Assembly: GCA_034687125.1 (NCBI GenBank)
Contig: JAQGBZ010000078.1
Coordinates: 1 to 64,000, forward strand
DNA length: 64,000 nt
Source of the DNA: Neelides folsomi
Taxonomy: Eukaryota > Arthropoda > Collembola > Neelipleona > Neelidae
Reading direction: 5' to 3'
Both the position numbers and the translations under genes were made by a program. The notes beneath the pieces are model-generated. The model was not told the DNA's origin. It saw only the letters and a list, made by a program, of their open reading frames with translations, and made no database searches. Shown here in pieces: positions 38,001 to 53,000 of this stretch; positions within the stretch are counted from its first letter, which is position 1, and each line of letters starts with the position of its first letter.

Positions 38001-41000
38001 CCACTCTTGCTTTTGCACACGGCCCGGTTCGACCCGGCCAAGGAAGAACGGAACGTTTAAACACATTTTCAACATTCTTCCATCATGGCTACTCACCGCT
38101 TTCAAAGATATTTAGACAGAGGAGAGAGTGAACAAGACTTCCCCTTGAATATTTCTCCTCTGAGGAATTTGCTCCAATGAGCCGGAGGACCATTGGAGGT
38201 TTTTCTCACTTACATATGATACGGTCCTTTCACATTTGTCTTTAAAATTCAGCCCACTTAATTGGCCCCAGACATTCTCTAGTAATTTTCAACATTTCCC
38301 ATCTCTGCCCCAATTTCTCTACCCAGACGGGAGAAACGAAGGTTAATCTCATTAGACCTTTTTCAACTCCCCCGATGTTCCTCCCATGACATTTAACGGC
38401 GGCCTTCACGTCAGCTCCTATCAATTTTTCCAATCATGTTTTTATTGTTATTATTTTCTTTTTCTACTTTTTTTTTTGAATAAACATCGTTATTCCAAAT
38501 TATCTATAATGATGGATTTACTATTTGTATACACATCTGTTATTGCATTAACATTATGTAGTGTATTATTCAAAATAGGAGTATTTTTGTATTGTTATTA
38601 AAATACGGCATTAGCACATACTTCTTACTTGTAAGTTGTATAATATAGGCTTTTTGCTTGTGTATGGTTTTAAACAATCAAACGAGTCAATTGACTCTCA
38701 GAAGTAAAGAACGTAATCTCCAGATAGGATTGGGAATTCTATTGAGGTCACTGTCATTTTGACAAAAAGTTTCTTTTGGACATGACATTTGATGACATTT
38801 GAACAAATTATTCACCCGAAATTTGTCTGCATCATCACACCTATACAAATATTTTTCAATTAAGCATTATGTAAATAGCTGTCTAAAAATATTCTTTAGT
38901 TGCGTATTTGCCGAAACCTATTTTTATGGTATTCGAGTTATTATTCAAACTATGATTTAATAATCTGCATTAGTGGTTGTAAGGAATTGTCGGATTAATT
39001 ATCGTAGTTAGAGGCTCATTAATGTTGAGCAAGGTAAACGAAGAAGAAAGGGGAAAGGATTGACATGTCGAGTAATTAGTTGTAATTGTACATAAGTGGC
39101 AAAGAGGAGTTAAACTTCTCCATCGGTTCAACTTCAAAGCGACCTTTTATTCTCCTCCCTTTGAGCCTCATTTGTACCGAGGAGATTCGGCCAAGAAATT
39201 GTCTACACTTTGCCAAATCCAGAAATTGGAAAGGAATAGGAAGTATAACGAAAATCATGATGGAGTTGATCCAAGTGCAATTTCTTTTGTTTCTCCGCGT
39301 GCCGGCAAAGTCGGAAAGGAATTTCACTAATTTCATTATTAATTGTTTTTTAAATGACTCGTTCCTCCCTTCAATTCCTTTGTAACCTCTGAGTCCATTT
39401 AATTCCTAATCTCTGGCGCTATGCGAATGCGGTGAAAGGGAAAGCGAAAATGGCTTTCTCTTATTCGCTAAATTGAACGATCGTAAATAGATGGAATATT
39501 TCTCGCCATTTTCTCTATTAAAATATTAATCCAAAATACATAGATAAATGATTCAAATCGCAAATTACATTTCCTAAATGTCAAACGTGAAATATTTAAC
39601 AGAATTATAATAATAAATGTGTGAGTAAACACCCGAGGTTTGTTTATTTTCCCAAGATCCTCTTGAAAGTAATCAAAGAAACGAATCTTGAGTCATGAAG
39701 CGAGGAACCTTGGTGGAATATTTACACTCTGCCCTCCCCTTAAAGCCGCCGTGGTTAATTTGGGATTATTAGGTGGCAATTAGCCTACATTCTTCAAATC
39801 CTCCACTCCTATTTATTTATTCATCCATTTGGAGATCTCGGTTCAAATTTTCCTCAAGGGGCCAGTTGCGGATGGCAAACGCCACTCTTCGCCCACGATT
39901 CAACGGCCATGATTCAACGACCAAAGTCGAGGATTAAGGATCGTTTTGGAATCCTCAAGTCCGACACGCTTTTCCGCTCTGCGGACTTTCCCAACATTCC
40001 TTCAACTATTCATGGGGACTCTCCAGGGCTGCAGTTAATATTTCTTTATGATCCATCCGTCCTGTACAAATGAACCGCGAGAACTTCGTCGGCTTCTGTC
40101 TTCCTATATGCAAAATAGGGGAGGAAATGGGAAGGAGCGGCTGCTCCTCGTTTTGGCAAACCTTCTTTCCCCCATCTTTCATATTTCATCTCCGTCTTTT
40201 CATTCTGAATTGGCAAGGAGAATTCGGAATTGTGAAACTGGTGAATTGCAATATCCGGACGGCCCTTCATGAGGAAGGCCATGGAGAAGGGAAATTAAGC
40301 TCATAGTAAAAATACAAATGGCTCAATATTATTGAAGAATGGCCATGTTTTTTGAATAGGAATCTTTCTGACGATCTCAAAAAGGCAGCCTACGCAATAC
40401 GGCCCTTTATTACGTCTCAATCTATTGAGTTTTTTCTCTCAAAATCTCCAAACTTTGAATTTTCCTATTCAATTTTCCACAATGATGGCAATTTGACTTC
40501 TCCGGTTGTTATTTCTTTAACTTTATTATAATTCCTTTCCTTCTTTTATTGTTATTTATTTTAAACTTGTAATGTATTCTATCTATCTTATTCATACGTA
40601 AATAACTTACATAAATATGTATTAATAAATATCTGTAATTGTATCTTTTTTGACATTTTTATAAATTAGTTTACTAGAATTACATTTTATTTTGCTTTAT
40701 GGTTTATTTTATGAATAGCCTTCAAATAAGAAACAGTAAAAATGATTTAAAAGTATAGATAACTTTTTAATATTTTATTCGTACTTTTTACATACACTCG
40801 CTTTCATAGCCATAGCCCATGTTTAATTTTTCCAATAATTAAGTCTATTCCTGTCTTACAAAGTTGAGATTTACATCATATATGTATTTTTATCTCCTAA
40901 GATCATTTTTGTTATCCATTATTTGAATTTTGGTCGCACGTCTCTACAAATGCACCATGACACTTTTTGCTTATTATACAATCATTCAGAGCCATAGAAC

Positions 41001-44000
41001 ACCTTTGTCATAGAATGGCGTAAGGGTCAATAATAACTCCGTGAAACCTATTTTTTTCCTACTTTTCCATTGTTATTTATTAAAATAACGAATTTGCAAA
41101 ATTAATCCATAATTTTTATAATTATGCAATCCTAGTGATCTTAAGGTCTCAATGAGTCAATTGATTTTCCATCATTACTCATTATTGACACTTATGCCAT
41201 TCTACGATTGGAACCAATTTTATATTGAAATGTGATTTTTATATTTGAAATGATTCATATGGAACACATTTCAAAAAGTTTCACCTTCAAATTCGTATTA
41301 GTGGTCGTAAACGACAAATGTGTTCTATGACTCTGAACGATTGTATAATAAGTAAAAAGTGTCATGGTGCATTTGTAGAGACGTGCGACCAAAATTCAAA
41401 TAATGGATAACAAAAATGATCTTAGGAGATAAAAATACATATATGATGTAAATCTCAACTTTGTAAGACAGGAATAGACTTAATTATTGGAAAAATTAAA
41501 CATGGGCTATGGCTGTGAAAACGAGTGTACAAGTAGTGATGAGTTGATGAGTGTGTATGAGAGTAATTGCAAGGACTAAAGAGCAAATTTAGCTGAGAAT
41601 GGTAGATTTAAAATAGTCAGCACTTTGAAATATTTTTTGCTCTATTGAGGGTTAGCCACGGATTTAAAAATATATGTTTGGGGGGAATTTTGACAATGTG
41701 TGTGAGATTCTCGTCGCCTTCGCCTGTTAATTAAGCGGGCAAGGAAGGTTAATTGAGTGATACCCCTTTTGCACCCGACACCCTTATCTGGGTCTGGGTT
41801 GAGTGAGATTGGGCCGTGTGGACCTAAGTGTGTATGTGTGACAATGGTGGGGCTGAGTGTGGCTTGTGGGTGAGAGCGAGAGCTCCTCTAAAAATAATGG
41901 ACGATATAAGCGGGAGCCGGGGAAGTCCGGGAGCCAGTGCTGGGACCCGCGGAGCCGAGTGCAGTTCTCCACAATCACAAGCAGGAACGATGGCTGACGT
42001 TGAGGTTGAGATGCAAGTGACGACCACCACGGCCACGGCCACGACGACGGCCAGCAGTGGGGTCGAGAAGAAAGTGAAGAAAGTGAAAAAGACGACCAAG
42101 TCAAAGACCAAGGACGGAGTCACGGAGGTCGAAGAGACGACCACGACCGAGTCACAAGTAGAAGTGGAGAAGGAAAATCACTTGCCGGCTTCAGAAGCTC
42201 CGTCGGCACTCCCGCCAGCAGAAACTCCTGCTCCCGCTCCCGCGGCTCCTGCCCCGGCCAATGGAGAATCGTAAGGATTGCAATTCCGAGTTCCCTTTGT
42301 TCCCAACTTCACATCTTTACGATTCGCCATTGGCCGGGATTTTAATTAAAGGTAAAAATCAAAAATTATTTTTGGGAAAATAAGTCGTTTTTAAAATTTT
42401 AGAATTATCTAAAAAAGACTACAACGCAATTAAAATATTAGTTATTTCCCGTCCAGATATTTACTGGTTTTATTTAAATGTTTATCATTAGAGTTTTCAA
42501 TGTAATTTTAACAAAGTGAATAATTGAGGTATAGGAGCATAAAGTTGTCATTTGTGATTAAGGAATCGGTTGAGCGAGACCCAAATCTTCATTTCATTCT
42601 TCACGATCTCTGGTTTTACTCAATTTCTCTTCTGGCTTAAGTGAGTCAACAGTTTGATTGCACACATAAACCCAATGGATTTGCTCCGACCTCATTGTCA
42701 GCTTTTGGCTTGCATCGGATTTTAAGGAATCCTCTCTTATTATTTATAAATATTTCTCCGAACTTCTTACGTTTCCGGTACGAAAACAAAATATCATTTT
42801 TCTAATTCAAGAGCCAACTTTCTCTAAAAAATGTAGCAAAATTACATATGAAATAAACTAAAAGATCCGCCTTTTCCTCCAATAATTCAATTTAAACTGA
42901 ATGAACAAATGCTAAAGACTAGAATAATTTATAAAGCACTTAAGAAATCGAGTGGAAAATTAAACCGAAAACAAATTTTGGCCTTAAGACACATTACATT
43001 CTTAGAAATGCAAGTCTAAAAGTATCCACGTACTTAAATATTTAAAATAAACAATGAGATTTTTACAATCACCAATTCGACACCTTTAACTAATGTAAGG
43101 CTTAAAATTCTTTGAAAAAAGTATTTTACTTATTCATTAATTCACTTTACAGTAATTTTTTATTTTGTGGGCGAATTCTCAAAGTAAAGACAATGCAGTT
43201 TATCAGGACGTTGAATGAAGGATCATATGTCTAAATGAATAAGTATTTGTTTAAGTACATAATTAAGTAATTTTCACAATTTTCACTTTGTAACTTTCTC
43301 TGTGAGATAAATGGAGTTGAATTCTCAGCAGACATTAAGACTAGATTTATGTGTCTACTTATCTCGAAGTTTTCCTTGTCAAAGGGTATTGTTATCATTA
43401 GTTTAATAGGCAGCCTGGTGAAGCTCACCAGTTTATTTTCTTCTTCTTCTCCCCCAACCGTTTTACGAAAATTCATTCTTAAATCTTAACAAAGTGAAGG
43501 GCCAAAGAAAGCTTAAGGAAAACAGAGTGGGCAACTGCAGATGGAAATCTCTCAAACTTCCCTTTTGAAACAATGGATATTTAATACTTTTACCATTACC
43601 ATCCTTGGTTTAATACTTTAAAATCAATAAAAAATAACTTTTGACGACAAAATAAAATTGTTGATAATTAGCAATAATTATTAAAACACGAGGTTCATTT
43701 AGTTGTATCCAAATCTAAATAGATTTACTTTGTTTGAACTTAATACTATTATAAGTATTAATACGTTACGTTAATTACCTCTCGACTAAATAGATTTAAA
43801 TATTATTTACTACGTATGTATTATGTTATGTCTCAAGTGGGTTTTGAGTTTGTTTGGGAGATCAACGTGGTTCTGTATATTAAATTATAATTATTATGAT
43901 TCCAAGGTCTTAGAAAATTTAATTGTGTACTCTGATTTGATACATAATAAATTTAATTCGGTTCGAGTGTCATTGTGTGAAGGGATCACCGTCCCATTGA

Positions 44001-47000
44001 AGTTTATAATGAGGGGGGATGAGAAGAAAGAAGGTTTAATCCTCCATGAGAGAGTTAGTTGAAGAGGATCATTTTAACTTTTCCTCGAACCGAGACATAT
44101 CTTCCAAGTTCCATGAATAATAAATTTATCATATCATGAGTAGCCGATCTTCAGATATTGTGTCCATTAAATACAGATGCATATGGTTAAGACTTACCTT
44201 ATTACCTTGTTTTATTGTATTACGTACCAAGTACATAGATGTACTTATATCAAGTTATATTTTATCTACTTATACATAGGTAGGTAGTTATATGAAATTC
44301 TCCGACTCTGTATCCACAATATGTAAAGTCAAAGTAATGTGAGATTCTCCATATGGCACTCAAAAGAAATGAGAGGAAAATAATTATTTCCCATCATACG
44401 GATTATATTACCAATATTACATTGATCTTTTATATCAAACTAATAATAATCGTCTTGTCGAGACACAGAGACCATAAATTTGAATAGAACGGCCATTCAA
44501 TTTCACCATACAATATGTTGATATGAAACCCATATAGAATAAAAGGGAATGTATCGTGGAGTACAATGAATGGGAGCAGAAGAGAGTTGTGACATTTGAA
44601 TAATGGAATAATTCTTGTCGAGTGAGATGCGGAACTCAGAATGGATTTATAGAGACACTTGGACTTAAATTGAGTTTTCAACTCTCCGTCTCCGATTGAT
44701 TCATTTCGGTTTCCCTCTGCCTCTTTTTACAATGAATGGCCTCTAGGGAACGGTGGGTCGAGAACGGCCAATTGACCCGAACCATTTTCTTTCCCCTCTG
44801 GACAAGGTCGGAGAGAATTATGTGCTTTCTCGTGTCCACCTGAGGATTTGCATCGTTATGAATGGCTTCCTGGGAATTTTACCTTGTTTCAATACATTTC
44901 CATTTCTCTTTCAAATTCTCCGATGTTGATCCAATATATTTTAAATAAGAAATGTTATGTTGCAGTTCTTCGTAATCTCTAAAGATTTAACATGTTGAGT
45001 AAATATTACAATAAAAGGTAAATTGAGGTAAAAGGGAATTAAGGGATTGTTTTGCACACAGTAATGGAATTAAATCAGATGGAGACAAATTGAGTCGTGT
45101 TGGCCTTAAGGGTGACTCCTATATTTTTAATTTGCGCGGAAATTCGCCCACTATGACCTCCCCAACACCTCGCCTTGTCATTGTTGATGGATGTCATCCC
45201 ATTAATTTGATTTTCTTTTTACGGGCCCCTCTTTGAAATTCCGATGTGGTCGTGGGGCTCATTGAGGCCCAGCAGGGTCGCGAGTGCAAATGGAGGGGGT
45301 GTGTGGGACGAAGGGCTTTTATTTTCTTGTGTGATTGAGTGGCGTGGCGATTGAGCCTGATTCTTCACCTCTTGACAGCTCATCTTTAGCGGAGAGTACA
45401 CGAAGGCGATGAACAAGGATTGGCACTCGACCCATTTCTGCTGCTGGCAGTGTGACGAGTCCCTCACGGGCCAAAGGTACGTCCTGAGAGATGACCATCC
45501 TTACTGCATCCGCTGCTACGAGTCCGTCTTTGCCAACACCTGTGACGAATGCAACCAGCTCATTGGGATCGACTCAAAAGTATTCAATTAATTCGTCCTG
45601 CTAATTGAAACCCCTAATCAGCCCTTTTGGCAACATACCTCATTCAATGGATGTTTTACATAGAACCTGGGCCATCCGTCTTGACAAGGATGAAGCCAAA
45701 TATTTTCACATTTAATTTCACACGATTAGATAAAGATAATATTAGATCATTCCACATAGTGTTAAATATTTCAATCCAATGATTACAAATTACAACAACA
45801 ATGATTAGATTAATTTTTTCACATGTTTCATTTAAAAAAAATTAGCCAACTATTTCATGATTCCTTGCCTGCTTTAAATTAAATTTAAATTAGTAGTTTT
45901 TTGATTTAATCGGATCGGACTTTTACTAAATTTTAATTCTTTACAGGATTTGTCTTACAAGGAAAAGCATTGGCATGAAGCCTGCTTTCTCTGTAGTAAA
46001 TGCCGGGTTTCACTTGTCGACAAGCAGTTTGGATCAAAGGTGATTACACAAATTAATTATGCAAATATGGAAAGTGAAGTGCTTATAAAAACTTCAAGGG
46101 CCCAAGGGCTTCAATGATATTTATTATTTCTGTTGAAAATTGAAGCAATTAAATAATACAAATTAAAAATGTTTACAGGCTGAGAAGATCTACTGCAGCA
46201 ACTGTTACGACGCCCAGTTCGCCTCCCGGTGTGACGGATGTGGTGAAGTCTTCAGAGCAGGTTTGCTCTTTTTTTATTTCCATTTCACCTTTACTCACGG
46301 CGTTTGTCATTTCATCAAATTATCATTTTAAATTGCGCAATCAAAAAACAAACTCTCATTGTTAGTGTTATACATGAAACATTTGCATTTTATTTCCATT
46401 CTTGTCTCCACATCCAGCCAATACACAAGAGAATGAAAAATATGAATATAAAATACGATCATCAAAATTGCATACTTATCGTTGGGCAAATTAAAAGAGA
46501 GCTCTATTAAAAAAATTTAGTTTGTAATGTAATACTATAGAATGAAGTTGAAATTGGGAAGTATAGGGAAAAAAGGTTCAAGCTGAGGCCTTCTGTTCAC
46601 CGGCGTCGTGTGTTTATTTACTATTTGAGATATGGAACTGGGAAATGGCAAGGCCAGGGTTAAAACATTAACATTTTCTGCATTAAGAGCCGAACCAAGA
46701 TAAGACAATGACGACGTCGAGACTTACGTCACATTTCCCCCTTTCCATGGAGTCTTTATGTTTAACATAGGAGGAAGGGATATAGGAAAATTTATAGCTC
46801 TTTGAAACATTAAGAGAGACCTTGTGCTCATCTCTTTACTATTAATTTCCTATTCCTCCTCTTTAACATTTAAACAAAATTATTTGTCTTTTCCTCTTGC
46901 ACTCTGCCATGCAGTGCAAGCACGCGAATGAAACAAAAATCCATTATTAATACCCTTGTCATTCTCAAGAGGAAAACTGCCATTTTTCCTTATTGAGAAC

Positions 47001-50000
47001 TCGCTTTTTTATATTAAAACAAATTATAATTTTAAATTGTTATAATTTATAAAATCGCACTTTGTCAAAATAATACTATGAAAAAATTAAACATCTCGCA
47101 GATTATCTTATTCCAAGACAGATTATCTGAATAATAAATGAAGCCCTTCTATTGGATTTTGGAGATGGAGATATAATTTTTTAGATTGTATTGAACTTTT
47201 TTAATTTATTTAAATTTAAGTGGATTTTTAATTTGCCAGACGCTTGGATTTGGTTAATTGATTTATAAATTAGTTGTATTTTAATGACCAAATTCTGTTT
47301 TTGACAACAAGGAGTTTGAGAAAAATGGGAATGGCGAATTGGGAGTATATTTAATATGAGCGACCTGTCATAACTTGAGTTGTGGAGAGATGAGGATCAT
47401 AAATCTCTTAAATAGATAAGATTTACTTGTAAATTAAATTTCCATTTCCCCTTCCTCCCCATTAAATGAGGTGAAGATGAGGCAGATGAGCTCCAACGTC
47501 TCTTTCATCGTCTCACGAGGGAGATGCAGGCGCACCATGAAGAGGAAAAGTGATAAGTGATCATCCACCTATTTTTAAACACTGACTTCACACTCCCCAA
47601 TAACTCCCAATCCTTGGCTCGTACAAGAGCATCTATAGGAATCATGGCGAGGAAGATGGTTTATTAGATGTGGGGGATTTGGAGCTCCTACAAACCTCTT
47701 TCTTGTATACACGTGTGGATCTATCTTTACTTCCTCCTAGACAAAATGAAAATAATTCTTTATAACTCGTCTCGCACCAAATACATTAAATATAAATACA
47801 TTTTATTACATCATGTAAAATTGCATCTCTAGAGCCCTTCCATATGGGTTTATAAACTCTGCTTATTAGCATTGGAATAATCTCAAACTCCGAACACTGA
47901 GACCATAAGAATTCATATGCTTCAAATATATATTTGTAATTTATAAGTTGCAAGTGCACCTTATTTATCATGTGTAATAATATTGAAATATACAGTACTA
48001 TTAGGTATTACAATATTATCTATTTATTATGGATTAGGTATAGGTAAAAGGATTGGTGCAAGGACATGAACATCTTCATCGTATTCATATGCGAGATCAT
48101 TTTTATTGATTTATATGACTGTGGTGGGCGAATTTAGCCAATGAGGATTTTCTCTAATTGCTTTATCTAGCTCACCGTTTAAAAATAAAAGAGTCATCGT
48201 TCCGTTTCTCAATCCCCTTGGAATATCAATCCGACGTCCATGTGATTAGAAAGTAAGATCCATTTGGGTTTCAGGAGGTTGAGGAAAATTTACGAGGATT
48301 GAATCTCCACGTGGAGGTTTAAAAAGAGGAATGTTGGCTTCGGTTCGTTAATTTGTACATTTCCCTACGAGGGATTTCAAAGATTCCCTTCTGGGAAGTT
48401 GGAGTTGAGAGACACTGAAGGTTCATTATTGAACTCTCACTGTTATTGTTCCGCTCCTTCTTTTATGGGAGAGGTTAGGCATTCAAAATATGTCTCCGAG
48501 GGAAATTATTTAGAGGGCTAATGGGTTGAGGCTTCCGCTCCTTCCGAAGACTCTTCCATTTACTCAGCGAACACTTTATACCAAACCAAAGTCTTAAATG
48601 GATTTCGAGCGTAAAATGCTAAAGAGGTTTTCAACTTTTTCAAACCCTCTTATTTTTATTTACGGAACTAACCTAGTTTGTTGTTCAGAACCCGAGGCTC
48701 GTCTTCGTAACGAACTTTGATTTTCAGACTCATCAACTTTGGTGGATAATTTTTCGGAGGTCCTTATAAGGAAATACAATTTCAATCTCATTTCCTTCCC
48801 ATTTTTTACTCACTCCAAACAAAATTAATTTATTTGATACGATACATTTGATATTTTATCCCATAAAATATAATATGGCGAACTTAAGTGCCAATTAAGG
48901 TTAATATTGAAAGTATCATAGTTTGGATTCTAAATAAAATGACATTATTTTTTATTGAGTTTTCAAATTCGCAATAAATGATTTTACAGCAATGCTTTTA
49001 TTGTGTTTTGAAAAATTATATATCGCTAAAATGATTTCCAGGATAAGCCCCCCTGTATTATTAAATTTCAAAATAATGTTATTATTATTATTCAATCTTC
49101 CATTTGATTTAAAAAGGATATCTCATTAATTTATCATTCTTGATTATAAATATTAAAGTACCAATAATTTTTTGATCAGTTTCATTTACAGATAATAAGT
49201 CAATGAATCGTTGTGTCCGAGCTTCTGAAGCTTTTTAAGATTTATTCATTCCATAATTGTTATCTTTTGATCTTCTGGTTTCGTGCAAACAAATAATCTT
49301 TTTTATTTACTTCACATCGTTAAGTTTCTTACGACCCTCTTGTTTAACATTTCTTAACACCTTCAAACTTCAGAGCCAAAGAAAACTCTGAATGTCCAAC
49401 AGTCAGATTCCCAATGATTACAAGACATTCAATAATAGCAGATGTACAAGTAAGGATTGAATTTGATAAGGAAGATTCGAAAGAATGTTATTATGAAGAT
49501 TTGAAAGATAAAAGTCTTTAAAGAATATCATGTGATGTTGAAAGGGAATGATTACTTGTAACAAAATCCACTCACAAAACAAACGATAAGTTAATGTTTG
49601 ATTGTAGTGAAGGAAGTGAGTGCAAATGAACTCATATTCATCTTCGTGAATAGAAATCCTTCGATTTCTTAAGGAGTGGTGGAGAAGGTGTGGGCGGTTG
49701 AATAAGATATGAGATCCAAACCCCAAATTAAATGGTGGGGGGAGTTGAGAGCAGTTAAGAGAGACTTTAAATACAATTTATTAGGGAGTGGAAATTTATT
49801 GGATTATGAAGGTGGATATTTCTCTGAACGGCTCATTCAATTACATCCTTAAATGCTCCATTGCTCCTCAAATTATTATAATCCAGATGGGGTCGAATGA
49901 TGAATGAGTTCCTATTTACTTTATATTACTTCTTTATGACTCATTCAAAGAACTTTTTTAATATCACCTTGCGAGATTTGTATGCGAAGGAAGGTGAAGT

Positions 50001-53000
50001 TTAAAATCTCTCATCACCTCATTTACAAACAAAGTGATTTTATCCTTTGAACATAAACCAACACTTTTTTATACAGATTCTGTCATGGCAATTCATTGAG
50101 TAATCTGCCCATTAAATTAAATTAACATTTCAACCATCATTATTTCATTCAATTATTAAGTTAGACCTTTTTGACTAAACTAGCAGAGATAAAAATTATT
50201 CGTCATCACTTCGTGATTAAAATTTGGCTAGTAAAACTTTAAAAATGGACAAAAAGGGCAAAGACAAAACTCCAGAAACTGTATGAAATCCTAAACTTTC
50301 AATGATTAATAAACTACAATTTAAATAATTAATTTCATATATCTATCGTATAGACAAAAATATTAAAAATTAAACATTTCAAATTAGGTTAAGACATCAG
50401 CAGAAGTAGTTCATATTATTGAAGAATTTACACCAGCGGACAATTCAGATCAGGCAATTACACCAATGGCACCATCAAATTTTTTATCTGGGTATTTAAT
50501 AATAATCAACTCTGTGTAATTAGCAATACTATTAGTCCAAATAAATACCTGCTTAAAAATTCATAAAAATTGATCAGAGCAACATATGGAGCTCGGTCAG
50601 GAAGCACTTCAGTTCATCGTTCAGAAGAGACCACGTCGTTGCATAGAGGCAAATCCTTAATGCCGATCGTTCCGCAATCTCAATCCTCGTCCCTTGAGGA
50701 TGTCGATAAACCAACAGATGACAAGAAAAAATAAAACAGGAGTCAAATGGCAATGTCATTTAAGATAAATAATTTATTTTGATTTATTTCTTTCCAAAAT
50801 AAAATTGTTAATTGTATGCAAAAGCACATAAATTACATTAAATACTTAATTACCCACAATTAGAACAATTATGTATTTGTTAAGACATTAGAGGTTCATT
50901 TAAGTTTGCATAATATGAGGGATCTGCACGGAGCTCACGTCCGCAAACAAATTTTGCAATTATTATTATTTTGATGATTTCATCTTCCTATGTTTTTCTT
51001 GATTTCATGATGAGGTTTGAAAATCCATGTTAAGTAAGGGGGCATATTATGCATCACATGGTTGGTGTGTAATTTGGAAGATAGGAGCATGACATGAAAT
51101 AAATAGATAAAATTATGTTTATTTCCTTAAAATCGTCCTTCATTGGAGTGAAGTCATTTAGACCTGTGGATCTTGTAGACCTGTGGATCTTATTTGTATC
51201 CTAATTTGCTCGTGTACCAAAATATAATATCATGTTTGAAAAGAGCTGTCAAAATTAAAATTAATTTTGAAAGAGATTGAGTTGTCTTCCTGGGCGAACA
51301 AGAGGTTGATGGTTGTGGGAATGGGAGGAATTTCTCGCTTCCATGATGATGTCACCCCATTTCCAAATTGGCCACCACCCCTGTGTTTCAGTAATTAGGT
51401 ACTAGAGAATAATTTATGCTTCCTTCTCCCTCAATTAAAAAATCCTCACGGACCGCCTGAGTGTTCCATAGCCGCAAAGGGTAAAAATTGATTTAAGAAT
51501 TGAATATGGAACAGACACGGGGACCCAATATTAAAAATACAAATATATATAATAGAGAGAATAAATAAAGGATATGTTCCAAGCAAAAATCAAAAAAGGG
51601 AAGACGGCTTTTCCATTTAGGAAATTCATTCACTCTCAGGTGTCCATTTCTCGTGATGGTGGAATTGGAACTTCCTACGTAGAAACTTGATACTTTGCCT
51701 CCCCCACTAATGATACAAGAATTTCTGGGTTAATAGTTGGCCAAAGTTTCAAGGGCTCGCTCTGCGACGAACATTAACCATGTTTAAACACATATATTAA
51801 TATTTAGCTATTACCATTATTTGTTTAGCCACAAGTTATAAAATAAGTAAATTAATTCATGCGTGATCGTTCCAACATTTTATTAATTTACTAAGCCCCA
51901 AATAAATCTTTCATGTGAATAAATCTTGTACAGATGAGTGAAATGTTTCAAACCCATCGGCCCACTGTTTACGCTCAAATATTAAAAATTGGCAAAGGCC
52001 GGAGGGCTATTGGACCTCAAATGTATTTGTACTTATGTACTTTCCTATTTTACAACGATGAGTTAACACGGGGACTCTCATTTTGGCTCGTGATTAAAAG
52101 GGAAATGTGTGGAGACTCACCTGCTTCGGCACCTGCACCCTGAGGTCCGCTTATCCTTCTAATCCCACGAGAGACATGAAGGGGAGTCAACACCTCAGTC
52201 AATTCATTCTTAGTGTCTCTCCGTCCTTCTCTCTCGAAGGATCCTCTTCCCAATTTGGTCACTTTTCCTTCCCCCGCCTTCTCCTCGTGTGGTAATACTC
52301 CCAAGTGGTGTCATCATGGGCGACCTCGGAGACCTCCCTGACTCCCTCGCCCGGAAACTCAATTTGAGAAACGGACAGAAACTGACTACTAAGAAAATAA
52401 CCCAAGAGAAACGGGCCCATGAGACTGACGACGACATTGCCATCCTCACCATGATCATGCCAGGAGAAAAGTTTGAGTGTTGTCTCAAGCATGAGTGTCT
52501 GCTTGGAGATCCAAAGGAATCAACTCTGGGTATTTTTCATCATATTTAAATTTCTCTAGTTCAAGTAACTTTTAATTTTAATTTTAGCGTCGTAAATTAT
52601 CGATTTTTTGATCTTATAATCGAAATATAAAATTTAATAGCAATTTACATAAAGATGGAAAAATCGGGTTTAGAATATTTTCCAACTTCTCATTTCCCGC
52701 ATCATTGGTCATGTAAATAAGAATTGAGGAACATTTTAATTTTTTCTTATTTTCGGCCTACATGAAATGAGGATGTTAATTTTTTGCATTGGTGATTGCT
52801 CTAAATACATTTTTATGAAGGAGTAGAGACATAAGCAGCGTTTTATATTTATAAAATCAAAAAGTTAAAGATAAGATATTGATTTTAAACATTACGAACA
52901 CAACTGCTGTCTATTCGGTTCTAAAAACACAGACGTGGAGGTCCATTTACATAAAATAGAAATTTTCTAACATGAGAGTTAATACGAGAAATATATGGGT

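Larger units (their letters stand above)
34149..41896. other. Left part of the 11-kb Lmpt intron
   Basis: Mostly unique AT-rich sequence with GC-richer patches near 35.3-35.6 kb and 37.8-38.1 kb that may be regulatory. It contains a TATA candidate at 35355 and the large MITE at 40795-41527. Open frames such as 37855-38115 overlap on both strands and have no support. Confidence 0.45.

Noticed and set aside
37855-38131. Several overlapping 76-86 codon frames on both strands in a GC-richer patch
   Set aside because: None has splice partners or recognisable motifs; overlapping frames on both strands are expected where stop codons are rare.
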